A stretch of 64,000 nt of DNA from Desulfatibacillum aliphaticivorans DSM 15576 (GCF_000429905.1 NZ_AUCT01000001.1:414166-478165), one strand, 5' to 3'. Numbered from the stretch's first letter, positions 42,131-51,401 are shown. Program-made: numbers and translations. Notes: generated by a model not told the origin, from the letters alone.

Positions 42131-43537
42131 TCAGGGCGTCTGCTTATGCAGTCCGCGCTGTTTTTGCCAGTTATACACCATGCCGCAGGTTGCGGCGGCC
42201 CGCTCGGCGGATTCAAAAAACGGAACGCCCGCCTGGCAGAATTCCTGAGCGCATTCCGCTTCAAATCCCGGAATTTTGATCATGACAAAGGGCTTGCCAG
42301 CGGTTTTGTACACGTCAATCAGGGCCTGGGTCAAGGCGTGGTTGGTCTCCAGGGAAAGCCCGATGGGCGCGGCCATGACAATATCCACATTGGGATCTTC
42401 GGCCATAATTTGAGCGGCCCGGATATACAGGCTCATGTCCAGGGAGGAATTCATGCCGATGTCCACGGGATTTTTCAGGCTGGTGCCGGTTTGGGGCACA
42501 AACTCCGCCAGCTTCTCCCTGGACTCGGTTGAAAGCGCAGCCAGGCTAAGGCCGGCCCTGCCGCACGCCTGGGCGGCGGAGACGGCCAGCCCGCCGGGTC
42601 CGGAAATGATGGCGGCCCTGCGTCCCATCCCCCTGGGCAACAGCGAAAAACCCATCATGGCGTCCACCCACTCTTCAAAGCCGTTCACGGAAACGGCCCG
42701 CGCCTGGGACACCACGGCGTTCCATATGCGTTCGTCGCCGGCCATGGACCCGGTATGGGACGCGGCGGCGGAGGCGCCTTCGGGGTTCAAGCCCATTTTC
42801 CATAAAATGACCGGCTTGTTTTCCGAGGCTTTTTTCAAATTCTTCAAAAAGACGTCGCCTTTTCGAATGCCTTCCAGGTAAGCGGCCACAATACCGGTTT
42901 TTGAATCCTGGGCGCAGTATTCCAGAAAATCCCCGGCCGTGAGGTCGCACTCGTTTCCCAGGCTGACCGCGAACCGGAAATACAATCCTTTTTCCGGCCC
43001 CATGCGGCATAATATATTAGCCATGGAGCCGCTGTGGGACAACAAGGCGATGGGGCCTAGCTTGGCCGGAAGTCCGGGAAAAAACGAAATCCCCGCCTCC
43101 GGGCTGTACAAACCCATGCCGTTGGGGCCGATCAGCCGCATGCCCGCCTTTTTGGCGATGGAGGCCATTTCCTCCTCCAGGGCCGCCCCTTCCTCTTCGC
43201 CGGTTTCCTTATACCCGGCCGTAAACAGGACGGCGCCTTTCACGCCTTTTTCGGCGCACTGAACTACAGCCTCTTTGGCCTGGGAGTTGGGGACAAGAAT
43301 AATGGCCATGTCCACGGGCTCGGGCAGGGCCTCCACGCTGGGGTATGATTTGAGGCCGTCAATTTCATCGGTAAAAGGATTAACCGGATAGATGGGGCCC
43401 TTAAAGCCCATATCCTGAATAGCGATTAAAAACAGCTTGCCTGTCTTCATGCCGCGAGGAAGTCCGACAATGGCCACGGACTTCGTTTCCATCAAGGTCT
43501 GGATTTGTTTTGTAGTCTGCATAACCAAATATTTCAT
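42131..43537 (-). CDS. CoA-binding acyl-CoA synthetase (NDP-forming) alpha-type protein
   Basis: A 468-residue protein resembling the alpha subunit of ADP-forming acetyl-CoA synthetase. A CoA-binding domain (SVAIVGLPRGMKTGKLFL, MRLIGPNGMGLYSPEAG) is followed by two succinyl-CoA-ligase-like domains. The phospho-His region, IALLSHSGSMANILC, has SHSGS where classical members have SQSGA, and KAASHTGSMAGDE-like AAASHTGSMAGDERIW carries another His. No ATP-grasp beta subunit is adjacent, so it may work with one encoded elsewhere. Start ATG 43537 or 43522; neither has a clear ribosome site. Confidence 0.83.
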   Translation of the reverse strand: MKYLVMQTTKQIQTLMETKSVAIVGLPRGMKTGKLFLIAIQDMGFKGPIYPVNPFTDEIDGLKSYPSVEALPEPVDMAIILVPNSQAKEAVVQCAEKGVKGAVLFTAGYKETGEEEGAALEEEMASIAKKAGMRLIGPNGMGLYSPEAGISFFPGLPAKLGPIALLSHSGSMANILCRMGPEKGLYFRFAVSLGNECDLTAGDFLEYCAQDSKTGIVAAYLEGIRKGDVFLKNLKKASENKPVILWKMGLNPEGASAAASHTGSMAGDERIWNAVVSQARAVSVNGFEEWVDAMMGFSLLPRGMGRRAAIISGPGGLAVSAAQACGRAGLSLAALSTESREKLAEFVPQTGTSLKNPVDIGMNSSLDMSLYIRAAQIMAEDPNVDIVMAAPIGLSLETNHALTQALIDVYKTAGKPFVMIKIPGFEAECAQEFCQAGVPFFESAERAAATCGMVYNWQKQRGLHKQTP

Positions 43538-43655
43538 TGAATAGTGTAAGAATCAAGGATAAAATCAGCAGGCCTGCGAGTGCGACGTGACGCGTGACGC
43601 GACTCCCTTATCCGCCGCCTTGACAGTTTTCCACCAAAAAGCGGATAATGTAAAT

Positions 43656-45899
43656 ATGAAAGACGGCTCCGAAAGCAATAATAAGACAAAGCCCCACCCT
43701 TTATACATCCCCGGCGGACAGCCGTTGGACATGGAAGAACAGTTCAGGCGGCGCTTTTTCTTTTATTTTTCCCTGGCGGGCTTCCCGGCGCTTTTAGGCT
43801 TCGGCTTCATGCATTTGGTGAGAGGACTATACCTTTTCGGGGTTTTGGACACCCTGTTCGCCCTGTTCCTCATAGCAACCATCATTCTTCAATCCCGCCT
43901 TTCCAGCATGAAGTTCATGTTCCGAATGACTTCCGCTTTTGCCGGAGCGATTTTTCTTTTGTGGACCGGTGCAGGCGGCACCCAGGGCCAGCCGTCCATT
44001 GTATTGTGGGCGTTTGTGTATCCCCTGCTGACCTTTTTTCTGTTGGGGGTGATGGAGGGCGCCGCCTGGACCCTGACCTTTTTGGCAGGTTGCCTGATTC
44101 TCTTTTTGTATCCCGAAGTTCTGGGAACCTTTCCCTACGTGCATGAGTTCAAGGTCCGCTTTTTCTCCGTCATGTTCATGATCATGGTGGGTGTTTATCT
44201 GTTTGAAAAAACGCGTATCTGGTACCGGGACGGCATGAAGGAGGAGGCCAGACAGCTTGAGGCGGAAAAGGAAAAGCTCGCCCAGGAGATGAAAGAGCGC
44301 CAGTATATTGAGGACCAGTTGAAAATCGCCCGGGACGATCTGGAAAAACGGGTCCAGGAACGCACCAAGGCCCTGGCGAAAAGCGAGGAGTCATACCGGC
44401 TGCTTGTGGATAACGCCCAGGACCTGATTATTTCCGTGGACCGGAAGGGCCGGTTGGAGTGGGCCAATGAATACGGCTTGAGCATGCTCGGCTATAAAAT
44501 GGAGGACATCCTCGGCAAAACCTGGAGCGACCTGATCGTCCCCGAAGATTTGCCCATGGTTTTGGAGACCTACAAACGGATTTTCGCCAACGGAGAAATC
44601 CAGGTTTCGGGCCTGGAGTTCCGCTGCATCGACTTTTGGGGAAAGCCCGTCTGGCTTTCCCTGAACGCCCGGATCTTTTACGACAAGAACGGCAAGTACG
44701 AACGGGAGTACGGCGTCGCAAGAAACACAAACAGGCAAAAAAACCTGGAAGCCAAGCTGCAGCACGCTCAAAAAATGGAGGCCATAGGCACCCTGGCCGG
44801 CGGCATAGCCCACGATTTCAACAACATCCTCATGGGCATTCAGGGGCGGGCTTCCATCATGATGCTAAACCTCCCCAAAGGGGACCCCAGCCTGGAGCAC
44901 TTAAGAACCATCACGGAGCTGGTGCAAAGCTCGGCCGGCCTCACCAAGCAGCTTTTGGGCCTGGCCAGGGGCGGCAAGTACGATCCCAAACCCACCAACC
45001 TGAACGACTTGGTGCTGAGGGTGGCGAGCATGTTCGGCCGGACCCATAAGGAAGTGGTCATCAAGGCGGACCTGCCGGAATATCCTATTGTGGTGGAAGT
45101 GGACCAGGGGCAGGTGGAGCAGGTTTTTCTCAATTTGTACGTGAACGCCTGGCAGGCCATGCCCGGAGGAGGCGATCTGAAAATAAGGACCTCCGTGGTC
45201 TCCATGGACGAAGCCCTGGCTATTGCGAACGGGGTTAAGCCGGGCCAGTACGCCAAAGCCACCGTAACCGACTCCGGGGAAGGCATGGACGAAGAAACCC
45301 GCAAACGGGTTTTCGACCCTTTTTTTTCCACCAAAGGCATGGGCCGGGGTACGGGCCTGGGGCTTTCCTCGGCGTACGGCATTATCAAGAACCACGGGGG
45401 CTTCATCTCCGTTTGGAGCCGTTTGGGCGAAGGCTCCACCTTTTCCATTTTCATCCCTTCCTCCCAAAAAGCCGTCAACCCGGAAAGCCGAATCGACTCC
45501 CCCGTGATTCGCGGCGAAGGAACCATCCTGCTGGTGGACGACGAAAAGGATCTTTTAGAAACCGGAACGGAAATTTTGGAAAATCTGGGCTATAAAGCCC
45601 TTTCCGCCGGCGGAGGAAAAGAGGCTGTGAAAATGTTCGGCGCAAACCGGGAGGCCATCGATCTGGTGGTGCTGGATATTGTCATGCCGGACATGAACGG
45701 GGGTGCGGTGTTTGACAAAATGAAGGAGTTAAACCCCAACGTAAAGGTGCTGATTTCCAGCGGGTACGCCTCGGACGGCAAGAGCTCGGAAATCATGAAA
45801 AAGGGGGCCAACGGCTTTATTCAAAAGCCCTTCACCGCCGAAGACCTTTCCCAGAAAATCGCGGAAATCCTGCAGAAGACCAATTCCTCCGAAATCTAA
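43656..45899 (+). CDS. Membrane hybrid histidine kinase (one PAS, receiver)
   Basis: A 747-residue sensor. About six membrane segments (residues 45-195) are followed by a coiled coil with KEEARQLEAEKEKLAQEMKE, a PAS domain (about 240-360), HisKA with AGGIAHDFNNILMGIQGRAS, ATPase motifs NLYVNAWQAMPGGG, VTDSGEGMD and GTGLGLSSAYGI, and a receiver with ILLVDDEKDLLETGTEILEN and LVVLDIVMPDMNGG. ATG at 43656 is preferred to a GTG 23 codons earlier, because it starts just before the conserved hydrophobic region. It is divergent from the preceding gene. Confidence 0.9.
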   Translation: MKDGSESNNKTKPHPLYIPGGQPLDMEEQFRRRFFFYFSLAGFPALLGFGFMHLVRGLYLFGVLDTLFALFLIATIILQSRLSSMKFMFRMTSAFAGAIFLLWTGAGGTQGQPSIVLWAFVYPLLTFFLLGVMEGAAWTLTFLAGCLILFLYPEVLGTFPYVHEFKVRFFSVMFMIMVGVYLFEKTRIWYRDGMKEEARQLEAEKEKLAQEMKERQYIEDQLKIARDDLEKRVQERTKALAKSEESYRLLVDNAQDLIISVDRKGRLEWANEYGLSMLGYKMEDILGKTWSDLIVPEDLPMVLETYKRIFANGEIQVSGLEFRCIDFWGKPVWLSLNARIFYDKNGKYEREYGVARNTNRQKNLEAKLQHAQKMEAIGTLAGGIAHDFNNILMGIQGRASIMMLNLPKGDPSLEHLRTITELVQSSAGLTKQLLGLARGGKYDPKPTNLNDLVLRVASMFGRTHKEVVIKADLPEYPIVVEVDQGQVEQVFLNLYVNAWQAMPGGGDLKIRTSVVSMDEALAIANGVKPGQYAKATVTDSGEGMDEETRKRVFDPFFSTKGMGRGTGLGLSSAYGIIKNHGGFISVWSRLGEGSTFSIFIPSSQKAVNPESRIDSPVIRGEGTILLVDDEKDLLETGTEILENLGYKALSAGGGKEAVKMFGANREAIDLVVLDIVMPDMNGGAVFDKMKELNPNVKVLISSGYASDGKSSEIMKKGANGFIQKPFTAEDLSQKIAEILQKTNSSEI

Positions 45900-45937
45900 C
45901 GCCTTGAGGGCGTGTTTCTCGACTTAGAATCCGCCAC

Positions 45938-46975
45938 TTAGTTTCTCCGCGGAACCCGATGATCCATGAACTTCCGCCATATGGGCGGAAAATAGGCTAA
46001 AACCAGCATCCCGGCGTATCCAGACGGCAATTGCGGGGCGCCCTCCCAATGGCGAAGAATCTGGTATCTCCGGTTGGGCCTGTAATGATGGTCGGAATGA
46101 CGCTGGAGGTTGAACAGAAAATAATTGGTGACCCTGTGGGCGGAGTTCCACGAGTGGTGCGGCTTCACCTCCTCGTAGGAGCCGTCCGGATTCTGCTTCC
46201 TAACAAGGCCGTAATGCTCCACGTAGTTGACCAGCTCCAAAAGCAGCACGCCCGTGGCAGCCTGTATCAGCAAAAAAATCACGCCGGGCAGGCCGAGCCA
46301 ATACGCCATAAAGGCGATCAGAATTCCCTGGGACGTGAAATAGCGCAGGATGCGGTTGTCCCGGCCGTACTTGTTTCCTCCCCGGCTTTCCACCATTTCC
46401 GACTCGATGCGCCAGGCGCTTTCAATGCCGCCGATCACGGTGCGGGGCAGAAATCGCCAGAAGCTCTCGCCAAAACGGGCTGTGGCCGGGTCTTCCGGCG
46501 TGGCCACATAGCGATGATGCCCGGCTACGTGCTCCACCGCCCAATGGGAGTACAATACGGTCCAGAGCATGATCCGGCCCAATAAAGGCTCCACCCTGTT
46601 GTTCACCTTGTGAATCAACTCGTGACTGAGGTTGATGCCCATGATGCCCGAACTCAGCCCCACGCCATAGGCGAAAACCAGCCTTTCCCACCAGTTCAAG
46701 GACCCGTGAGTGAACGCCCAGGCGCCCCAGAACACCAGCCCAACCTGCACGGGGACCGCGGCAAAGGTAATCCAGCGATACCGGCGGTCCTGCTCCAGGA
46801 TTTTTTCCTCGCCGGGATCGGGGTTGTAAACATTGAGGCCGAATACGTAATCAAACAAAGGGAGCATAATGAAGACCGCCAGCGGCGGAATGAGCAAATG
46901 ATATCCTCCGTTGAAATACGAAATCACTGCTCCCAAAGGAACCAGGAAAACCAGGCAAAAACGGACAAGCTGCAT
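45938..46975 (-). CDS. AlkB-like membrane alkane monooxygenase / fatty-acid desaturase family
   Basis: A 345-residue integral membrane diiron enzyme. The histidine boxes are complete: NLSHELIHKVN, EHVAGHHRYVATPEDPATAR and LQRHSDHHYRPNRRYQ, plus LELVNYVEHYGL and the AlkB-typical PQLPSGYAGM. Membrane helices surround them. AlkB enzymes hydroxylate the terminal carbon of alkanes with O2 and rubredoxin electrons. No rubredoxin or reductase gene is adjacent. GGAGG lies just before the ATG. Sequence integrity implies selection, even though the host looks like an anaerobe. Confidence 0.9.
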   Translation of the reverse strand: MQLVRFCLVFLVPLGAVISYFNGGYHLLIPPLAVFIMLPLFDYVFGLNVYNPDPGEEKILEQDRRYRWITFAAVPVQVGLVFWGAWAFTHGSLNWWERLVFAYGVGLSSGIMGINLSHELIHKVNNRVEPLLGRIMLWTVLYSHWAVEHVAGHHRYVATPEDPATARFGESFWRFLPRTVIGGIESAWRIESEMVESRGGNKYGRDNRILRYFTSQGILIAFMAYWLGLPGVIFLLIQAATGVLLLELVNYVEHYGLVRKQNPDGSYEEVKPHHSWNSAHRVTNYFLFNLQRHSDHHYRPNRRYQILRHWEGAPQLPSGYAGMLVLAYFPPIWRKFMDHRVPRRN

Positions 46976-47083
46976 TTTTCCTCCAGAAAATAAAGATGCA
47001 AACTAAGAGGGAATAATTATAGATAAAATTTCCTCCACCTGATTAATTTTACCGTTCGTAGATCTTCGGGGCAAGTTTTTTTC

Positions 47084-47113
47084 AAAATAAAAAAGGCGGC
47101 TGAAGGCGCCGCC
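47084..47113 (-). terminator. Rho-independent terminator after the SDR epimerase gene
   Basis: On the minus strand GGGCGGCGCC...GCCGCC folds into a GC-rich stem (GGCGGC with GCCGCC) and is followed by TTTTTTATTTT. It lies about 60 bases after the stop at 47173 and ends the polysaccharide block on this side. Confidence 0.8.
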
Positions 47114-47172
47114 CTTGAATGATTCGTAGGATGTGTAATTTCCGCCAGGCGAAAAAAACCTGCGGGTAAAAA

Positions 47173-48093
47173 TTAATGCTGAAACAGCAGTTCCGCCAGG
47201 CCGTTGCGGATGGTGTAGGCGGGTTCAAAGCCCAGGAGTTCTTGGGCTTTGGAAATGTCAGCGCGGGAATGGCGCACGTCGCCGGCCCGAGCGTCCTTGA
47301 ACATGACCTCAAACTCCCGATCGCCCAATTCCCGCATATAATCCAGCAGATCCAGCAGGCTGATTTCCACGCCCGTGCCCACGTTGACAGCCTCGCCGGC
47401 TCCGGCCTTATTCGAGGTCATGGCCAGGAGGTTGGCTCGAACCACGTCCCGGACGAATATGAAGTCCCGGGTTTGGAGCCCGTCGCCGTAAATGCAGGCG
47501 TATCCTTCGGCCGTATCGTTGACGAACCGGGAAATTACGCCGGAGTATTGGGAGGACGGGTCCTGCCTGGGGCCGAACACGTTGAAAAAGCGCAGGCATA
47601 CGGTCTGCACGCCGTAAAGCTCGGCGAAAACCCGCATGTAAAGCTCGCTGGCCGCTTTGGACGCTGCGTACGGAGAAGCCGGCGCCCGGGTCATGGCCTC
47701 CACCTTGGGAGACTCGGGGTTGTTGCCATAGACCGCGCAGGAGCTGGCGAAGACCACGCGTTTGACGCCCGCATCCCTTGCGGCGGTGAGGATGTTCAGG
47801 GTTCCGGTGACGTTGATGTCGTGGCAGACCAGGGGCCTTTCCACGGAGTCAAAGGCCGAAACCATGCCGGCCAGATGAAACACTCCATCCACGCCTTTCA
47901 TGGCTTTGGCAACGGCTTCGGGGTCGCGTATGTCGCCTTTGATGAACTCCACCTTATCTGCGAAGTCCGCGATATTGGCTTCATAGCCGGAGGACAGGTC
48001 GTCCAGAATGCGGACCTTTTCGCCCTTTTCCGCCAAAACTTCGCTGATGTGGGAACCTATGAAACCGCATCCGCCGGTCACCAGGTATTGCAT
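47173..48093 (-). CDS. UDP-sugar epimerase (extended SDR)
   Basis: A 306-residue NAD-dependent epimerase similar to UDP-GlcNAc/UDP-Glc 4-epimerases. NAD loop VTGGCGFIGSHISEVLAEKG, strand VVFASSCAVYG, active-site YAASKAASE (Y-x3-K) and LRFFNVFGPRQDPSSQYSGV are intact; the last motif is typical of WbpP-like and GalE-like proteins. The ATG at 48093 has GGAAAAGAAAG upstream. It is separated from the heptose genes by a repeat-rich gap of 645 bp. Confidence 0.88.
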   Translation of the reverse strand: MQYLVTGGCGFIGSHISEVLAEKGEKVRILDDLSSGYEANIADFADKVEFIKGDIRDPEAVAKAMKGVDGVFHLAGMVSAFDSVERPLVCHDINVTGTLNILTAARDAGVKRVVFASSCAVYGNNPESPKVEAMTRAPASPYAASKAASELYMRVFAELYGVQTVCLRFFNVFGPRQDPSSQYSGVISRFVNDTAEGYACIYGDGLQTRDFIFVRDVVRANLLAMTSNKAGAGEAVNVGTGVEISLLDLLDYMRELGDREFEVMFKDARAGDVRHSRADISKAQELLGFEPAYTIRNGLAELLFQH

Positions 48094-48203
48094 GCTTTCT
48101 TTTCCTTTCAGACAGACGTACAGCCTAGTCAAGTCTTTTAAACGTCGCTGGGTCCCCGTTTCCGGGATTGCGTCACGATGATTGCATAACTGCCGCAATA
48201 ATC

Positions 48204-48248
48204 CCGCCGCATCCCTGCACGGGGATGACGGAGAGCGGCGGCTTTTTA
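48204..48248 (+). terminator. Terminator-like hairpin in the repeat-rich gap
   Basis: CCGCCGC pairs with GCGGCGG around an inner ATCCC/GGGAT hairpin and is followed on the plus strand by CTTTTTAT. No plus-strand gene precedes it. The inner part resembles common genomic palindromes, so it may belong to the repeat load rather than end a transcript. Confidence 0.45.
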
Positions 48249-48260
48249 TCCATTAATTTT

Positions 48261-48363
48261 GTTGGGTGAACCTGCAATACGCCTTTGGCGTTCACAGGAG
48301 CATAGCCCCATTACAACCTACTGATTTCATTAGTCAATATCGCAGCAGAACCACCCAACCTAC
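48261..48363. repeat. MITE-like element with terminal inverted repeats, copy 1
   Basis: A 103-bp element. It begins GTTGGGTGAACCTGC and ends GCAGAACCACCCAACCTAC, which are near inverted complements of each other. The same ends and an inner AGGAGCAT block occur at 61536-61645. It has no coding capacity. It fits a non-autonomous mobile element in the gap before the SDR gene. Confidence 0.75.
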
Positions 48364-48389
48364 ATCTCAATAATCAAGCTGTAACTTAA

Positions 48390-48660
48390 CTTTCGGGAAT
48401 CAGGTTTTCTTCACATATTCAAAAGATTGCAGCAGGCTATGAGATATTAAACATCAAAGCCGGCGTCCCAAAAACTCCCTCCCCCTTGACGGGGGAGGGT
48501 TGGGGTGGGGGTGATATTGTAAGTCATTCCAGATAGTCCCCCCCCCCATCCTGTCCTTCCCCCGCCAGGGGGGAAGGGACCATGACTCTCGGGCTCTGGT
48601 ATATAGATAGATCTGAGCTGCATACATAACCATCTGATTTCAAAGCACTACTTCCAGTCC
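48390..48660 (+). repeat. Dispersed intergenic repeat, copy B
   Basis: Matches the reverse complement of 9912-10104. Relative to copy A it carries an extra block of about 75 bases rich in C and G runs (CTCCCCCTTGACGGGGGAGG and a C-run of ten or more), itself a palindrome-bearing motif. Downstream of the repeat (48661-48738) no gene or signal is seen. The inverted orientation relative to copy A brackets about 38 kb. Confidence 0.8.
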
Positions 48661-48738
48661 CGTAAGTTGAACCCAAGAAACCAAAACGCTTTGGCATCAC
48701 GCATTTAGCCGCGATTTGACCACTCGTAAAAGCGTCTG

Positions 48739-49647
48739 TTACCACAATTTTTCCGGATATAAGCCCTGGCCGGTCAGGCCTTTGATGTAATCCATGACCA
48801 GGGCCTTGTCGTCCTTATAGGTAACGCCCACCCACCGCTCGGAGCTTTCCAGCACGGAAACCGCCGCCTGGTTCTCCCGGATCAGCCGATCCACGGCGCT
48901 GGGCAAATAAAATTCGGTTTTCAAATCCTTAAGCCCGGATTCCATAAACTCCTTGAACTGCTCTTCCAGATGCGGAAAAAAATCCGGGGTGAACCCCCAG
49001 AAATTCAAGGACACGGGCTCGTCGCCGGTCAGGGAGGCGGTTTCGCCGTCTTCCATCTCACAGGTCACGCCGTCCTGATAACGGCATATTCCCGTGCGTT
49101 CGGTGACGGAAATCAGGTTGTTGTCCCGGTCCACCTTGCATACGCCGCGGGAGACCGTTCCGTGTTCGGACAGGGTGTTTTTCAGGGAGAAAGCCACCAT
49201 GGCGAATCGCTTCAAGTCTTCCGCGTCATTGCAGGTTTTCAGGAAGCCGGCGATTTCCTGATAGGCGGCGCGGCCGTAAAAATCATCGGCGTTGATCACG
49301 CAAAAGGGGGAGTCCACCACGTCTTTGCATACCAGGACGGCGTGGCCGGTGCCCCAGGGCTTGGCGCGGCCTTCAGGCGCGACGATCCCTTCGGGCAGGG
49401 CGTCCAGTTCCTGGAAGACCAGTTCGCACGGGACCTTTTTGGCGTAGCGTTCTTCAATGAACTCCCGGCAGGGCGCTTCGATTTCACGGCGAATGACAAA
49501 GACGATTTTTTTAAAGCCCGCCTGCAGGGCGTCGTATATGGAATAATCGAGAATGCTTTGGTTGTGGGGGCCGACGGCGTCCAATTGTTTGAGTCCGCCG
49601 TACCGCGATCCCACGCCCGCAGCCAAAATAACCAAAGTCATATTCAT
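48739..49647 (-). CDS. Sugar-phosphate nucleotidyltransferase family protein
   Basis: A 302-residue GT-A-like nucleotidyltransferase. The loop VILAAGVGSRYGGLKQLDAV is intact, but the usual K-P in the R-x10-K-P motif is replaced by LKQLD. FCVINADDFYGRAAYQEI carries the metal-binding Asp. The C-terminal half diverges from RmlA/GalU. Next to a GmhA-like isomerase and a heptose-kinase-like GHMP protein, it may activate a heptose-1-phosphate, but the substrate is not proven. AAGGAC stands before the ATG. Confidence 0.8.
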   Translation of the reverse strand: MNMTLVILAAGVGSRYGGLKQLDAVGPHNQSILDYSIYDALQAGFKKIVFVIRREIEAPCREFIEERYAKKVPCELVFQELDALPEGIVAPEGRAKPWGTGHAVLVCKDVVDSPFCVINADDFYGRAAYQEIAGFLKTCNDAEDLKRFAMVAFSLKNTLSEHGTVSRGVCKVDRDNNLISVTERTGICRYQDGVTCEMEDGETASLTGDEPVSLNFWGFTPDFFPHLEEQFKEFMESGLKDLKTEFYLPSAVDRLIRENQAAVSVLESSERWVGVTYKDDKALVMDYIKGLTGQGLYPEKLW

Positions 49648-49663
49648 GTCCTTAATGTTTTAT

Positions 49664-50242
49664 TTAACAGGCGGCGCCTTCCTGGCCCAGGGCCTTCATG
49701 ATGCGCTGCATGCTGATGTGCACCACGATCATGTGGGCGTCTTCGGTCATTTGCATGTCGTTGACATTGCTGTGAACAGGAATGGACGCCAGATCCTTCA
49801 GCTTGCCGCCGCCGTATCCGCACAGGCCGATTGTTACGCCGCCGTTTTGGTTGGCGTATTCAATGGCTTTAAGCACGTTGGTTGAGTTGCCGGAGCCTGA
49901 AATGCCGATGACCACGTCCCCCGGCTCAAAAAAATTCTTCAAGGGCTCCACAAAGACGTCGTCGTAAGACAGGTCATTGGCGTAGGCCATCATGGTGGAA
50001 ATGCTGTCGTTCAGGCAGATCATCCTGAACTTTTTTTCCAGGCTCAGGCAGCATCCCTTGTTGATGTCGCACACCCAGTGGGAGGCCGTGGAGGCGCTGC
50101 CGCCGTTGCCCATGACAAAAATCCTGCGGCCTTTTTCATAGGCGTCCAGCATGGCGGCGATCATTTTTTCAAAGGCCTCGTGGGGAAAATCGTCCAGTAC
50201 GGCCTTGAGTCCTTCAAGGTATTGTTGGGAAAAATATTGCAT
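49664..50242 (-). CDS. gmhA: SIS-domain isomerase, GmhA-like
   Basis: A 192-residue single-SIS-domain protein of the sedoheptulose-7-phosphate isomerase family. Motifs IFVMGNGGSASTASHWVCDI, MMAYANDLSYDDVF and VIGISGSGNSTNVLKAIEYA match GmhA, which starts ADP- or GDP-heptose synthesis. GGGGAG precedes the ATG. It lies between the nucleotidyltransferase and epimerase genes; the kinase gene is two genes upstream. Confidence 0.88.
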   Translation of the reverse strand: MQYFSQQYLEGLKAVLDDFPHEAFEKMIAAMLDAYEKGRRIFVMGNGGSASTASHWVCDINKGCCLSLEKKFRMICLNDSISTMMAYANDLSYDDVFVEPLKNFFEPGDVVIGISGSGNSTNVLKAIEYANQNGGVTIGLCGYGGGKLKDLASIPVHSNVNDMQMTEDAHMIVVHISMQRIMKALGQEGAAC

Positions 50243-50270
50243 ATCCGTCTCCCCTTGGGCTTTTTTCGGC

Positions 50271-51401
50271 TCAGGCCTTGACGTCCCGCACCACGTTCAG
50301 GTCTTTCATGGTTTTATTGGCGAAATCCAAAATATCTTCCACGTTGTCCTGCTCGTACAGCCAGTCCACGTATTCCCTGACGCTTTGCTCGGGCGTATTT
50401 TGAGGCTCCCAGCCCAGGGCTTTGAGGGCCGATATGTCGGAGCAGGCGTTTCGGGTGTCGCCGAAGCGGTATTTCCCGGGAATCAAAGCATCGGCAAGAT
50501 GCTTGTTCTTGCGGTCTTCAAACTCCCTTTGCACGATGGCCGCGAACTCGCTGACCGTATAGGCCTTGCCGCCGCCCACGTTGAACACCCTGTAATCCAT
50601 TTCGGGATTGTCCAGGGCCATGACATTGGCCCGCACCACGTCGTGAATATTCACAAAATCCCGGCATTGCTCGCCGTCTTCGTAACAGGTCGGGGCCTTG
50701 TCGAAGTAATAATGGAGCGAAAAAATGCGGCACGCCCCGCTGTATGCGTTGTAGAATGACTGCCTGGGGCCCTGCACGATGGAGTAGCGCATGGCCGTGG
50801 AGGGAATGCCGTAGCGCTGCCCGAAGGTCATGGCCTGGATTTCCTGGGAATGCTTGGCCATGGCGTAGGCGTTGGGCGGAGACACATGGGTTTCGGGGGT
50901 CCATTGCCAATACATTTCCTCGCCGCAGATGGGGCAGGCGTGCTCCCACTTCCCTTCCACAAGCTGGGATTCGGGCCTTAGCACGGGGCTTGTTTTGCGG
51001 GCGCAGGAGTCGCACAGGTACTGGCCTTCCCCGGCTACGAACTGGCTGCTGGCCACGACGATTTTGACAAGGTCCAGGCCCAGTTCCACGGCGGTTTCGT
51101 ACATAAGGGCCGTGCCTACGCTGTTTACATGGAAAAAGGTGGAGAAATCCGGCAAATAGTCCTGGTACGCGGCAAGGTGATACACCGCCTCCCGGCCTTG
51201 GAGGGCTTTTTTCCAATCGTCCTTGGACCGCACGTCGCCCAGCATGAACTCGGCTTCGGGATTCAACCAGGAGGGCGTTCCGGTTTGATGCACGGGTTTT
51301 TGAAGGTTGTCCAGAACCCGGACTTCGTGACCTTTTTCCACCAAAGCGTCCACGGTATGGGAGCCTATAAAGCCTGCGCCGCCTGTCACAAGAATTTTCA
51401 T
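50271..51401 (-). CDS. NAD-dependent epimerase with inserted zinc-ribbon-like segment
   Basis: A 376-residue extended SDR. NAD loop VTGGAGFIGSHTVDALVEKG and active-site YAMAKHSQE (Y-x3-K) are present. Between them lies an insertion with two C-x2-C pairs (LCDSCARKTSPV and HACPICGEEMYW) that could bind zinc. Similar insertions are known in dTDP-L-rhamnose 4-epimerase-like proteins. The substrate here is not certain; neighbours suggest a heptose or deoxysugar nucleotide. It is 22 bases downstream of the kinase gene. Confidence 0.85.
   Translation of the reverse strand: MKILVTGGAGFIGSHTVDALVEKGHEVRVLDNLQKPVHQTGTPSWLNPEAEFMLGDVRSKDDWKKALQGREAVYHLAAYQDYLPDFSTFFHVNSVGTALMYETAVELGLDLVKIVVASSQFVAGEGQYLCDSCARKTSPVLRPESQLVEGKWEHACPICGEEMYWQWTPETHVSPPNAYAMAKHSQEIQAMTFGQRYGIPSTAMRYSIVQGPRQSFYNAYSGACRIFSLHYYFDKAPTCYEDGEQCRDFVNIHDVVRANVMALDNPEMDYRVFNVGGGKAYTVSEFAAIVQREFEDRKNKHLADALIPGKYRFGDTRNACSDISALKALGWEPQNTPEQSVREYVDWLYEQDNVEDILDFANKTMKDLNVVRDVKA

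Noticed and set aside
45899..45915. Small hairpin between convergent genes
   Set aside because: The stem is five base pairs with no real T tract; too weak to call a terminator.
48480..48590. C/G-run palindromes that could be mistaken for a CRISPR or tandem array
   Set aside because: There is no regular repeat-spacer spacing; it is part of a dispersed repeat.
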